64,000 nt of DNA from Diospyros lotus (GCF_014633365.1 NC_068341.1:23480339-23544338), one strand, 5' to 3'. Shown: positions 35,791 through 48,101, numbered from the stretch's first letter. Made by a program: numbers and translations. Notes: a model not told the origin generated them from the sequence alone.

Positions 35791-36929
35791 GCTTCTTTAT
35801 TTACATATATATATACAACCAATTGCTTGATACAGAGATGAACAAAACCTCTGTATCTATACTGAAACCAAAAATATGCCATTCACAGAAAATAAGTTTG
35901 GAGTAAAATAACCCCATTCGAAACATCAAAGGAACTACAAAAAAATTACTATAACAAAAGGAAGAAATTTCACGCAGGTGTATATATATATATATATATA
36001 TATACCTTCACATTAACAGTCATCCTAGCAAAGGATGAACATGGGTAAATCAAGGAAACTTGCGCTAGAATAAAGAATGTGTAAGAGAACTTGCCTGATG
36101 ACTTCGCTATGCAAAATAATCCTCTCTTCCTAAAGCTGCTATCGGTCAAGACAGACATGAGAAGCCAGGAGGAAGGAGAAGAAATAAGAAGACAAAGAAG
36201 AAGAAGAAAAAGATAAGGTCATAGATGAAGACGAAGAAGGAAAGAAGGCTAGCGAAGAACATTAGATGTCGGACATGTTACACCAAGGAGGAAATTCTCG
36301 ACGTAACAGAGGGGATAAAAGGAGGGCTGCAGGTCTGCCCCCTGCATCCCATGAAAAATTACTTGACTGCCCCTCACCCTAACAACGGTCAAATGAAGGT
36401 CCAAGGGCATTATTGACACTTGCCATTTTTTCCATGTTCTTTATTTAACCCAATTGTGGAATTACACACTTGTCCTTACCTTTTTATTATGCATAAACAT
36501 TCATTACCCCATTTTAGACATTTTACACTTTATTTCAAATTCATATTAAATTTCAATCATTAATTGCAAATGAGTTCAAGCCCAACCCATTAATCTGTCT
36601 CAAATAAACTAGGCCTAACTAAATTAAGGCCCATTGGTTCTTCTTTCAACTTTCACTTATTTGGATCAACTATACATTGGCCTAACTCAATTCCAACGCC
36701 CAATCCCCTTCATTAACAATTAAAATTCTAACACATCTCAATGGCTCAATTCATTTGAACTTTTCCCACATTTTTAAATCGCATTTGAATGGACTCCTAA
36801 ATTATTATTTTAACTTACACTTTATCCCATAAAAAAAATATTTTCAATCTTCAATTAACTAAAGAAAAAAAAAATTGAGCCCAAAATAAAATTCTCGAAA
36901 ACGCCAAGACCCCCTAACGGGTCATTACA

Positions 36930-38369
36930 ATGGATGTGCCAAATACTTTGCATGTCTCGTTATTTTTATCTTCTCCATAATACTTACAATATATAATCAT
37001 CTGAACATGCATGTATCTTACTTTAATTAAGATCAAAACTTGTTAATTAATTTTCTCGCCTCATAAAAAGAATTAATTAAGAATCTTTTTGTACTCAAAG
37101 GCATCTTAATTTTGACAATTCCAAAATCAATCATAGACATTCCTTTGTTATTCAATTCGCACAAGAACTTGATGTGATCAATATAGTTTTACCAAAATTG
37201 ATACCTTTGAGTACTTAATTTGTACATCCTTCATATGGACAATTCTTAATTTTCATCCTTAAATAAATTGTAAAACCGCAAGATTTAAGTCCTTAATTCA
37301 GTTCCAACATATATCATTTCTTCACCTTCGGTTAAAGGCTTTTTAAAACTTTTTAACTTGTCATTTTTGTTGAACAAAATGAATGGTTTATGTTTTTTTA
37401 GTCATTTTTGAAATCCTAATAATAGAACAAACCATTATATACTTTTATTTCTATTTCATAGTACATGCATAACAAAATTATAGAAGACTAATTTTATTTT
37501 GTCAAATTGAATCAAGTTTATAGACTAGTATGAAAAATGTTAAATAAATAAATAAAGAATAAATCTCTATCAATATTATTCAAGTAGCTAGAATAGATAT
37601 TTGTGGAAATAAATTTTGGCAGATAATTGTTACATTTAATATTTTAAGGAAAATTTAAAATATGAATATACATGGAGGGAAATAATCAAAATATTAACAA
37701 GAACTTTGTAGTACAAATTAATCTAATATTTGTTTATATAATACAATAAATAACTAGAAATTTGTATTAAGCCAACTTATTGACCTTTTTTATCATTAAA
37801 AAAATGTGCAAATAAAAGGAGATTTTATACTAAAAGAGTAGCTGTCAGTCACTAGTTCATTAAAAATAAAAATATGTAATGATGAGGAAAAATATAAGGC
37901 ATAATTATCAACATGATTTTTTTGATAAATTATAAATAATACCCATCTAAAAATAATATTTCAATCAAAATATATAGATCAAAATCTAAAATACAATAAA
38001 TTATTTTGTACCAATAAATAAGGATTTTTAATTAAGAATGATCAATAATTAATAAATGTACCCGAAAGCAAAAGATAAAATCTAAAAAACAATCCTTCTA
38101 CCCTAGCTACTCTCCATATGAGAACCCCAATTCTGCTAAGACTTAATGAACCTCTGAATAAGGACAAATTTTTTATTCGATATACATTCGATTAATTCTC
38201 TTACGAGAGTACAGAGGTTTAAATTTAGAATGTTTTTTATTTTCAAGGTGTTTCTCACCACATGTAACATTTGATATTTTACTAACCAAACTTTTTCTTG
38301 CTGCTTATTATTAACCATACAAATTATACTCAGGCAAAGTAGCGTAAGTTCCTCTTTTTCCTTTTTACA
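36930..38369. other. AT-rich sequence, no gene seen
   Basis: Very AT-rich with no long open frame. It may be the 3' non-coding part of the hAT transposon to its right, whose minus-strand coding frame ends near 38375. No terminal inverted repeat was identified. Confidence 0.4.
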
Positions 38370-39478
38370 AACTAACTATAGGAAATTAATTGCCATTCCT
38401 CTTTTTCCATGGTCTCATAGGCATCTCTAGCGATATCCCACATCTTCCTTTTACCTTTTATATATTCTTTCATATATTGTGGAGATTTTCTTGATATAAG
38501 ACAAAGATTAGTACACACAAAACCCAAGTCTTTTGCTTGTTCGAGTGTAATTTTGTTTCTCTTTACTAATTGTTTGAATAAGTAAGGGACTATTTTATTC
38601 GTGTTTTAGTTTTAAGTTTTAAATTCATTTTTATTTTTGTATTTTGAGTATCTATTTTAAGATTGTTGAAAATACATTCTTTTTGTTTGTAGCGTTTTCT
38701 ACATTTTGAAAATTTTGAGCGTGTTTGTAATGAAAACAACCAAAATGACTTTTTGTTGTTTTGAGTTTTCTTTGCAAAATTTTTAATTTCTTGTTTTCGA
38801 AAATGTGTTTTTGAAAATATAAAAGTAAACATATTTTTACAGTTTTGAAAAACTGAAAACTGAAAATGGTCTAAAAACAGTAAAGAAAACAGACCCCTAG
38901 TATTTCATTTTCTCTCACAAAAAAGAAAATAGGGAGACTGACTAGGCAAACACTTTGAATTAAATGAGCTCAAGCACCATGAATTAGCCACCATACCTTT
39001 GGATTCATTTCCCACCTATTTTGTAAGGATTCAACATCTCCAATGTCTTCCATGCAACCAAAAAATTTTGCAAGCTCGACATTAGTGATTTTTCATTCTT
39101 CTTCATTTGGAAAATAACGCATCAAGCAAGTTTTTTTTTGTTGAAATTTTTGGATCAATTTGTGGAGTAGTATGAGTTGGATTTTTCAGAATCCATTCCT
39201 TACTTGAGTATCTTAACAATATATATATATATAATATTAATTTTCTCCTTTCCTTTCAAATTTATATATGGCAACCTTCACTTTGAGTAACATAGAATCT
39301 CACATCTCATAAACTAAATGAAGGCAAGATTTATTTGTGTAATGACCCGAATTTAGTTATGCAATGTTGTTATCATGCCTTGAGGTTGAGTTGGTTAGCC
39401 TTGATATGTAATATGTTGTTTTTAGTGGTGAGATGCTAGGATAATGGCATTAATTAAGTGTTTGGTCTAAGCTTGATG

Positions 39479-39843
39479 TATTTGGATGTCTAAGCTTGAT
39501 GTATTCGGATATTTGATGGGATATCCGAATAGGGGCTTGGTTTTTGGAGGGATATCTGGATGGCTCAAGAAGACATCTAGATACCCTTAGTCTTGGAGAG
39601 GTATTTGGATAGGCAAGGGGCTATTTGGATACCTCATGTTTAAATAAGAGGTATTCGAATGGCTTAAGTGTTATCTGGATGTGTTAGAGAATCTCTCTCT
39701 CTCTTGTATTCGAATGCTTAGGGAGATATTCGGATGAGTTGGGGTCTTCTTCTCTTTTATATTCAGATGCCTTGCAAGAAGTATTTAGATACGCCTTAGT
39801 TTGATGTATATACATTCGAATACCTTGCCTCACATTTGGATAG
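39479..39843. repeat. Cluster of ATTCGGAT/ATCCGAAT words in LTR T
   Basis: About 14 copies, many CpG-decayed (ATTTGGAT, ATCTGGAT, ATCTAGAT), at spacing of 15-35 bp. Confidence 0.7.
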
Positions 39844-41148
39844 CTTCCACTTTCACTTTCAGGTGGTGGTGGAAGTCTTCCACCCGATTTTTCCATGCGT
39901 CCTCATCCACTAAATTTTGTTCCTCATATATATATATATATATATATTCCACATGAGAGTTCGAAAAGAAGGAGGTTAGTGTGTTTGGCCAAGAGGAAGA
40001 GGGATAAAAGAAGAAGAAGAAGAATGTGGGTTGATTTCTTCACTGTTTCATGAAAGCTCTTACCCAATCGCAAGCCTTTTCCTTCTTTTTTCGTTCCTAG
40101 CATGAGTATCTCACCTTGTTGATTTTATTTGACTCAAACTATTCCTTTGAGAAACTCTTGAACCACTTTCTGTTTGGTGAGAAAAAATGTTATACATGGT
40201 GAAATGGGGCATTGGGTCTTCTTCTTATTGATGTTCAACCAAGAGACTTGCAATGTAAGGTTGCCTTGATTTCCTTCTTGTATGGTCATCTTTGGTGCTA
40301 TCCTTCCTATGGGACAACAAGATAACCACTTCTCATACTTTTGTTAAAACCTATCCAAAAGAAAAATAAATTAATTAAAACATATACTTTTAGTGTCTGT
40401 ACCAGGTTATTTTGGGTCTCGTTGTTCATGTGGCCATGGAAAGATAGGTTCTTCTCTAATTTTGTTGTGGAATGAAGCTAGGCCCTATTGGTGGTCGTTT
40501 AACTAGTTTACTTATGGTAGCCATTATACTACTTAATAAATTTCCCATGCATGCCGATTGCAAGCAAGGACTAGGATGATGCATAGACAGGACTCACATG
40601 ACTTGTGTGCTTGGGCATGAACATATTGGATTATTTTTGATACCTTGAGTAGCTAAACACGGGTATTGCATGGTATGTGATTTTCTTTATGGGTGTGCGT
40701 GGCCTGATGCATGGTTTAATGGGGATTATGTATCACATTTATGCTCATTATGCCCTTACATTGTATATGTGCATTTTTATGACTCTTGGTGCCGATATTG
40801 GAATCACAGCTGTTTCAATGATAGGGGTTTTCGCACCGAGGTTATGTTCACGGACGAGGTGAGTTTAGTGGGATGTTTCTGGTGTGTTCGCCCCTACCTG
40901 GGGATATCTGAGGCAGGTTGCAGGTTATGTTTTCGTTTAGGGAAACAACATGTTATGGCATAGATTTGGGTGCCATTATCTCTTAGGTGGACCCCAAGAT
41001 CCAGTATATGAATATCTTCATTATGCCCTTGTTACCTATCCTGCATTATATGATACATGGACATGCTATACATGGATGTTGCACATGGGGTGCAAGTTGT
41101 TCTTTAGTTCCATACTTTTGTCAGCTTTTTTTTTTTCTTTCAATTATG

Positions 41149-41191
41149 CTTGCTGAGTCTAGCGACTCACTCTTGTTTCTCTTCATTCCAG
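41149..41191 (+). promoter_or_regulatory. Hairpin plus splice-acceptor-like site, LTR T
   Basis: CTTGCTGAGTCTAGCGACTC is followed by TTGTTTCTCTTCATTCCAG and GTAAGAG. It lies 433 bp from the LTR end. Confidence 0.6.
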
Positions 41192-42334
41192 GTAAGAGCA
41201 AGGAAAAAGTTGGGGGCGAGCCTAACAGTTTTTGACCTATCCTGATAGATAGTGTATAAGGAAGTACTAGCTGGTCTTGTCCTGAGGCTTTGTGATCTTT
41301 TGTGTAATTAGGGTGGTTGTATCTTCTGGTTTTACACTTAGTTTATATATATAAACCTTGTAACCCTGAGGGTTGGTCATCTTTTGTATGCATTCCCAGG
41401 TGGAGGTTTATGCCTTTGTTGTCAGATTCATGTTTAGGTATATGTGACTATTATGTACATGCATGCCAAGCTAGGTGCTTCCATTGCTGGTTACGTATAG
41501 GTGTATGTTTAGTTGTAGAGGTGCATGCATGTTGGATCGAGTGATTCTCCTTTGTTTTCTATTTCTTCTAGGGAACCTGCTCGGGTCCTTTTGCATGGTA
41601 GGGGTATTCGGGTAGGGGTTCCACAATCTGTATCTATCATTCTCAACATCTCATAAATTAGTTTAGTAAAAGTAAGATAGTAATCAAGTTTATCCTACCA
41701 TACATCATCCAACAATTTTTCTTTCACAAACCTTGCCTATCAAACATTATTATCATGATAAATAGATCATCTCTTATTAACAACCATTTCTTGCAAACTA
41801 TTTTTTATTTTTTCGAATCTTCTTAACATAACAATAATGGAATAACGAATGTAAATCAAGTCTCAACAATAGCAAGCTATATCAAATTGGAGAAGTCATT
41901 AAATATAGCAAGTCTCTTGTTATGATTCATAATAAAAAAAAAAAAATTTACTATTGTAGCATCCCTTACAATCTCAGTAATCCATTGACATTTTGCATAT
42001 GTAATTTCATTGGCCTCAGTTTATTTTGCAGCATAAATAGTTTTTTAAGAAAAGATTTGAAGTATGCACAACACATGGAATCCAAAATATATGAGGATAA
42101 GTTTGCTTAATCAACAATCCAATACTCCTGCAAACCATAGCATCATTAGTGATCACTTGAATGACATAAGATGACCTCATCTCCTATATTACCTCTTTAA
42201 TCAAATAAGAAATGAACCATTTAATTTATATTCACTGTAATGAGCCGTTATTGGGGTCAAAATTTTTGTGGCATTTAAGTATATTTGGTGTATGTTTGAA
42301 GTGTGTAAGAGGGTGAGGTGGTTGTAGGTAGCAA

Positions 42335-42975
42335 CTGTCGATAGATCCCCTCAAGCTATTGACATATTGCATTGAGACTGTCAACCGTTTGTTATTAGGT
42401 GCAACTTCCCAAGCTACCTAGCTAAGGCGATGGGAGCTCTTCTAGAAGGCTTTGGCACGTGTGAAGGCTTCCACTAACTTCCTAAAAGGGCTGAGGATGC
42501 ATTAGTTTGAAGGCAGGCAAGTTTGCTCAGGCGGTGGGAAGAAAGAAGAAAAGAAAGAAGAAAGAAGAAAAGAAAGGAAGGAAAAGCAAGAAGGAGGCTG
42601 CAATCAGGCACTTCTAACCCATTTCTTTCACTCTCAGGCTATCTAAGGCAAGCTCATCTTCCTTCCTACCCTCTCCATGGTTTGATTTTCCTACTCCCTA
42701 GTTATCTTTGGGTCTTTTGAGTTGTAAGCTCCTTTAAGGGGAAAGCTTGATGTGTTTCTTCCAAAAGCTTGAATAGGGTTTAGCTCTCCCTATGTTTCCT
42801 CATGGAATGATGCCTAACCATATTGGGATAGGTTCCTAGAAGGTGTTGGGGTGTTGTGAATGCAATTCAGGTGTGTGCCTGCGGGAGGGAAACTGTCGAC
42901 CAACTTAAGGAAGTTATTGATCTTTTCCTCCACTGGCACAAGCTATCAACTGATGCTTGGAAATTGTCGACCGCT
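42335..42975. repeat. TGTCGACC-type words in LTR U
   Basis: CTGTCGATAG, CTATTGACAT, CTGTCAACCGTTTG, CTGTCGACCAAC, CTATCAACTG and TTGTCGACCGCT at irregular spacing. Confidence 0.55.
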
Positions 42976-43244
42976 TCTACCAACATTTGTTGTTCAACAT
43001 TGCATTATGGCATTAGGCTTCGGGTTTGCACTTCGGGTGGTTCATATGATATATGTGCTTGAGCACGAACATCGTAGGGTTACTAGGAGCATTGGCATTG
43101 CATGGTATGTGTATGTCTACGTGGGCGAAGCAGGGTTTTATGATGGCCTTGTATCATGTTGATGCTTATTCCGCTATTGCATTCTCTATGTGTTGCATTG
43201 CATGGTTACTGATGTGTGTGGCGGATTTATCCCCGGGGTATACC

Positions 43245-43365
43245 CATGAGCTTAGGCTCGAGATGATGATATACGAGCTTTGGCTCAAAAGGTTGTTATA
43301 TGAGCTTTGGCTCGAGAGGATGTTATACGAGAGTTTGCTCGAGGTTAAGTTATGGGAGCTCTAGT
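43245..43365 (+). repeat. 27-bp tandem repeat with built-in hairpin in LTR U
   Basis: About 4.5 copies of a unit beginning GAGCTTTGGCTC, a 4-bp stem (GAGC/GCTC) with a short loop, followed by 15 bp of purine-rich linker. The unit is divisible by three, so it reads through as a repeated peptide in one frame; that is not evidence of a gene. Confidence 0.7.
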
Positions 43366-43578
43366 TCTTGGTTATATGCCATCTAGTTCATGGTTGTGAC
43401 ATGTTTGTATGCAGAACACCCTGGGTGCCAGTTTGAATGCCTTATGTGGGCCCCATAATTCGTTATTTGTGCTTAGGTGAATTGTTGGTGTGTATGTTGT
43501 GGTATTTTATGGCATGGGTTGCATGTGATGTGTGGGTGATGTTTACCTCTAGCTTTGTATCCCTTTTATTCCATTATG

Positions 43579-43621
43579 CTTGTTGAGTCTTGTGACTCAC
43601 TATTGTTTTACATCATTCTAG
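43579..43621 (+). promoter_or_regulatory. Hairpin plus splice-acceptor-like site, LTR U
   Basis: CTTGTTGAGTCTTGTGACTC is followed by TTTTACATCATTCTAG and GTAAGGG. It lies 361 bp from the LTR end. Confidence 0.6.
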
Positions 43622-45406
43622 GTAAGGGAAAGGCAAAGGCTGAGGGCGAGTGTAGCAGTGTATGACCTGGTAGGTAGATATGTTGTACAAGGCCATCCCA
43701 ACTAGCGAGTCCGGGGGAGTTTTGTTAATCTTGGGTACTAAGGGGCATCTGTTCCACCCCTTATGATGCATCTATGTATACCTTTGTGTTGATAGAGGTT
43801 ATGCCCTGCTTTTGTTACCTTTACATATTTTTTATCAGTTTGTATGTGTATGTACACCATGCTTCCTCTATGCCAGTTAGTTGCCCGTGTGGCCATGTTG
43901 TGATCTTTTATTTGTTTTTCTCTTCATGAGACTCCAACTCGATTTCCCTGGCTTCCGTGGTACTCGGGGTGGGGCTCTCACATTCACATTCAAAATTAAC
44001 ATCTTTTATAAACTTAAGTCCTCCCTTTTGTCACAACCAAAAAATTTAATAAGTGGTCTTCTTTGAGGATCAAACCAACCATCACACACAAAACTAACTC
44101 TTTCGTCTTTCCATGTCCTTTTAATTAGTTTAAGCAACCTCTCAATATTTGTCCTTCCTTTTTGAAACAATGTTTTTCTAATACCATTATAACCTAGAGG
44201 CACGTAAGCTCCAATATGATTATTTGCACCAAAATTATAGGAACTCTATTAGTAAGGATTTCTATCAAGGTTAAAAGGAAGACTGAAGGATTATACAAGA
44301 GGGGGGTGAATTTAGTATTTTGACTATTTTTAAAAATAATGAAAATATTTTGAAAAATATGATGCAGTAAAGTTATTTGAAAAATAATTTTCTTAAACTA
44401 CAAACATATGCAACAGTAGATAGAATAAGCATGAATGCGTATGAAGCATACAAGATCTTTCATAAAAATGATTTGAGAAAACTTTAGGTATTTGATAAGT
44501 TTATATATGAAAATATTAATATCAAGATGTATGCATTTAAGAAAGAGTATAAGAGACAATTTCGTAAAGATAGAAATTAGTTTGAAACATATAAAATGAG
44601 TAATGACTATGCAATTAGAAAATCTCAAATAAGTTTTTATATGCAGTGAAACTAATGTTTGAAAGACTTTTTATGAAATTCATTCAAAGTTGAAATCGAA
44701 AAGTTTTATGAAAACTGAATGTAAGATATACATATAGTTTTGATATAAAGATAGGGAATTATATTTAGAATAAGGAGTTTATAAAATAGCTATGAAAATG
44801 TGAAGGTGTACGATTTCTAAGATGATTCCAACCAATAAAACATTTTAATGACAACTAGAAAAACAATGCATTAAACTATATGAATGAAAAAACATAAGCA
44901 TAACAAAAAAAAGAATAATGTTGTTAAAATGAAAGTAATAGAAGGAAAGCAACATAAACACAACAATTTTAGCGTGGTTTGGCCAACTGCCTAGTCTAGC
45001 AATTTTAGTTCCTCACTAAGGATTAGAAAAACATTCACTGAGTTTTTATAGGATTTTAGAGCTTAGCTATAACCCATACATAACTTTTATAGGCTTAACT
45101 AAAATCTCTACTTTTACAGGCTAAGTAGGAACTCCAACTTTTACAGATTAAGTAGTAACCTCCACTTTCAACGGGTTAAGTAGGAACTCCCGCTTTTCAT
45201 AGACTTAGCAGTAACCTATACATGTGGCTTTTTCACACTTCGCTTAGCCACAACCAAGACATTGTTTTTCAAGTGCAAGCATAACCTTTACAAGTTTCAC
45301 AAAACTATGAAAGAATTTCTCAAGAAAAAAATATAGGATCTACAATGATATCAACTATTCTCTTGAACAAAAAAAAGTTACAAGATTGAATGAATGAAGC
45401 ACTCAA

Positions 45407-46558
45407 CACTACAAAAAATTTGATTTTTTGCGACGGTTTTAAAAATCGCTACTAAATTTAAAAACTAATTTAATAATTAAAAATTAAAATTAAAGTTTGA
45501 GACGATTTTTGAGAAATCGTCGCTAAATTCAAAAAATAATTAAATAATTAAAAATAAAAATATTTTAACATTTGCGATGATTTTTCAAAATGGTCACAAA
45601 ATTCATTAAAAAATTTAATTTTAAAAATTACCGCTAAATTTAAAAAATAATTTAATAATTAAAATTAAATAACATTTGCAATAGTTTATCGAAACTGTTG
45701 CAAAATTCATTAAAAAATTTAATTTTGTAGCAGTTTTTTGAAAATAACATTTGCGGCGATTTTGAAAAGCTAACGCAAAATTTATTAAAAAAATTAATTT
45801 TAAGAAAATAAAAAGAAATTTAACAAAATTTTAATAATTTTAAAAAGAAATTTTAAAAAATATATAAAATCTTCTTTTTATTTTTTAATCAATTAATTTA
45901 TTTTTAATTTATTTTATTATTCTTTTAAAAAATAATCAATTAATTTATGCTTTTCAATTTATAGTAAAGAATATAAATTATAATTCTAAAAAATAGTGAT
46001 TATATCAGTATATAATTTATATGCATGAAGATTTAATAACAAGGCTTTGCAGCTTAGCTGGTTTCGCACGAGTATGCGTATAGGGGAGGTTCTAGGTTTG
46101 AGTTTGGGGAATGGAAGGATTTGCAGCATCGCCACGTGGCGTGCGGACATGCAGCCATGTGGCACAGGGGCCAGGCGCGCTTGTGCGACCCACGCTGGTA
46201 GGCAGATGGGAGCGCATCCTGGCGGCGCGCGCGAGTCTGTAGAAATTCAATTTTTTTTGAATTTTGAAATTTCAAAATTCTTTTGAATTTTTGCAATAGT
46301 TTTAAAACTGTCGCTAAAATTTAATATTTTTGAATTTTTTGCTCGCTAAATATTTTAAAAACCGTTGCTAAATCACTTATTTTGCAGTAGTTTTGAAACC
46401 ATCGCAAAAAAAAAAAAAAAAAAATGACTTAGCGATAGTTACTTCAGCGGTTACTGAAAACCGCCCCTAAATGCTTCGCGACGGCTAATATAGCAGCGGT
46501 TAAAAACCGTCGCTAAATGCAAAAAAAAACGTCACTAAATGCCATTTTTTTTGTAGTG
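45407..46558. mobile_element. Non-autonomous CACTA (En/Spm) transposon
   Basis: A 1152-bp element with termini CACTACAAAAAATTTG and TTTTTTTTGTAGTG and a perfect 3-bp duplication CAA (45404-45406 and 46559-46561). Subterminal regions are packed with repeats around GCGACGGTTTTTAAAAATCGC in both orientations, where transposase would bind. It has no transposase gene and would depend on an autonomous element. A GC-rich island with a tRNA-like promoter lies inside at 46040-46240. Confidence 0.9.
46040..46240 (+). other. GC-rich insert with tRNA-like A and B boxes in the CACTA element
   Basis: CAGCTTAGCTGG (46050-46061) matches the polymerase III A box TRGCNNAGYNGG at 11 of 12 positions. GGTTTGAGTTT (46095-46105) resembles the B box GGTTCGANTCC after C-to-T decay. 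The spacing of about 34 bp is normal for tRNA promoters. No tRNA cloverleaf can be completed. It may be a SINE head or captured tRNA fragment. Confidence 0.4.
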
Positions 46559-47558
46559 CAACTCTCTTATACAATCTGGTTTAGAAAAATATACAATCAA
46601 TCTCATCAGATAAATGCTTAAGAGTGATAGAAACTAGAAGGATCACTCACTCAAGCATAGAAAAAATGACCTGAAAAGAATTAGGCTTGCTATGATTGGA
46701 TTTGCTCTATGTTGTTCGAGCATAAGCACCCACGACTATGCCAATAGCATAAGCTTTCTTTGATGGCTCAACAGTAGCTTGATAGATCACACAACTTGGC
46801 CTTTTATAGAAGCTTGATGGTTGGATTCAACATTGAAACTTATGCAACTCACAACTTCTTTGATTTGACCATTAACAGTCAAATTTGTTAGATTCATATG
46901 TAATTTATATAGATAAGCATTAAGCATTTATGCATAAACATATTTTATCAATCTTTTATAAGAGAACACAGTTAAACATATTGGGATAAGCAAATAAAGC
47001 TCTAACGATTAAAACTATCATCTTTTAGCTTCCTGAGAGTTCAAAACATTTTCATGAATGTATGCAAGACCATGAACAAATTGATATTCTCGACATGTCC
47101 CTGCCCTAGAGAATCCCATACCGTGCTTAACCCATATCATGGGGAAAGATCAATCTCACTATAGGCAACACAACCATATTGACACATTGGCATAATACAA
47201 TCCTGCTTAAGAGGGGCAACATTAATACATGAACCCAGGTGTCACCCCACTATCATGTCAGGCATTACGTTTCATTCAAAAGTATTCTAGATCTCAACAC
47301 AACCCTAACCACATAAGGATCACATAAGCACTAACCTCGAAATTGACATTCATCTCAGCAATAATACTATTTCTCAAAGGCATGTCTGGGGTGGTGTCCA
47401 CTCTCAGCCCGCCACTTGAGCCAACATTTGGGGTGGCATCCACTTTCAGCCCTGCCACTTGAGTACCATAGGGTGGTGTTCATTCTCAACCCACTCAGAA
47501 GTGGGTCACATAGCATTAATCTTTAGCATGCATCCCAAGTGCTATCACTCAAGGGCTA

Positions 47559-48101
47559 TAGACCGTCCGAGCCCAAACTCGGCCCAATCTCTGCCCTCGC
47601 CTTAGGCCCAATCTCGACCCTTGCCTTAAAGCCCAATCTCTGCCCTCCCCTTAGGCCAAATCTTGGCCCAATCTTGGTCCTCTCTCTGGACCCAGCCTTG
47701 GCCCAGCACCAGCCTACCACAGCATCATTACAACTCCCACTGGAAATCAACGTGGAAGACTTAAATCATGTCCTCATTAATGGCAGATCCCATACACATT
47801 AATGAGGGTCCCGTTGCCACCATGCTACCACCTGGGAACCTTCACCGGTGCCGGATAGTCAATCCCATCACCTACAAATGCACGATGCATGCATATAGGA
47901 GGACATCTCCTCCTATATCAGTTAGCTCTCTTCAGAGCCAAGGTATGTTCTGGTCTCTGACCAACTGATACACTGCCTCTCCTTACTCTCTTACTCAACC
48001 AACCATCGGAGTGCTTGTAAGTGCTAGCCGCCCCCCGGACGGACTCATCACCGGAGCCCGCGCCCCACCTCCGATCATCATCTTTTGGTCAGGAAGGAAC
48101 A
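47559..48101 (+). repeat. 5' LTR of element Z
   Basis: It begins TAGACCGTCCG (TG mutated to TA) and ends GGTCAGGAAGGAACA. It is C-rich, unlike nearly everything else in the window. It pairs with 57766-58294. Confidence 0.85.

Larger units (their letters stand above)
33450..36929 (-). mobile_element. Solo LTR S (same subfamily as Q)
   Basis: A 3480-bp minus-strand LTR from TGTAATGACCCGTTAGGGGG (36929) to GTGGGCCCTTACA (33450), flanked by a perfect ATGGA duplication (33445-33449 and 36930-36934). The 3' end block GGATATCC/GAATATCCTATGCTAGCGGG is shared with Q and P. A donor-like CAG|GCAAGTTCTC lies at 36094 and an acceptor-like site at 33796. Between them is a large CATTCGAATG cluster, and (TA)n runs lie near 34252 and 35980. 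Confidence 0.9.
39338..41624 (+). mobile_element. Solo LTR T inside the hAT pseudogene
   Basis: A 2287-bp LTR from TGTAATGACCCGAATTTAG to GGGGTTCCACA. The flanks are ATTTG (39333-39337) and ATCTG (41625-41629). It has an acceptor-like site at 41191 and only a weak donor candidate (ATCGCAAGCC near 40070). A (TA)n run lies at 39928-39947, and an ATTCGGAT/ATCCGAAT cluster lies near its start. Confidence 0.8.
42236..43982 (+). mobile_element. Solo LTR U inside the hAT pseudogene
   Basis: A 1747-bp LTR, the shortest of the family here, from TGTAATGAGCCGTTATTGGGG to GTGGGGCTCTCACA. The duplication TTCAC is perfect (42231-42235 and 43983-43987). Donor-like AAG|GCAAGC lies at 42648 and the acceptor-like site at 43621. 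TGTCGACC words and a 27-bp hairpin repeat are present. Confidence 0.85.
38370..44278 (-). pseudogene. hAT-family transposase pseudogene, split by two solo LTRs
   Basis: Three minus-strand pieces are in the right order. 44278-43988 reads GAYVPLGYNGIRKTLFQKGR and DGWFDPQRRPLIKFFG, the DUF659 block of plant hAT proteins. 42235-41625 reads VVQVITNDAM, FWIPCVVHTSNLFLKN and CQWITEIVRDA, the catalytic-core region. 39337-38370 reads KVKVAIYKFERKG, VELAKFFG and NRWEMNPKVWWLIHGA of the dimerisation region, then TNLCLISRKSPQY and KMWDIARDAYETM near the C-terminus. Stops and frameshifts are scattered through all pieces. Solo LTRs U and T interrupt it, and T falls inside the IADTRF-like segment. hAT transposases cut and paste elements with 8-bp target sites. 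The N-terminal BED zinc finger would lie beyond 44278, where a Copia LTR begins. Confidence 0.85.
44284..47034 (-). mobile_element. Copia LTR W, truncated, with CACTA insertion
   Basis: The left end TGAAGGATTATACAAGAGG is the 3' end of a minus-strand Copia LTR (CCCCCCTCTTGT on that strand). Blocks shared with LTR A include the repeated TTTTACAGGCTAAGTAGGAAC stretch (45105-45190) and the TGATTTGACC region near 46860. It is cut near 47034 at a junction with LTR Y. It separates the hAT pseudogene from its missing N-terminus. Confidence 0.6.

Noticed and set aside
40670..41544. Series of open frames of 61-97 codons
   Set aside because: Overlapping frames in different phases inside solo LTR T, with no domain and no codon preference.
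42523..42720. Arg/Lys-rich open frame
   Set aside because: It comes from the GAA-rich leader tract of LTR U.
46040..46110. A functional tRNA gene
   Set aside because: A- and B-box-like sequences are present but acceptor and anticodon arms cannot be formed.
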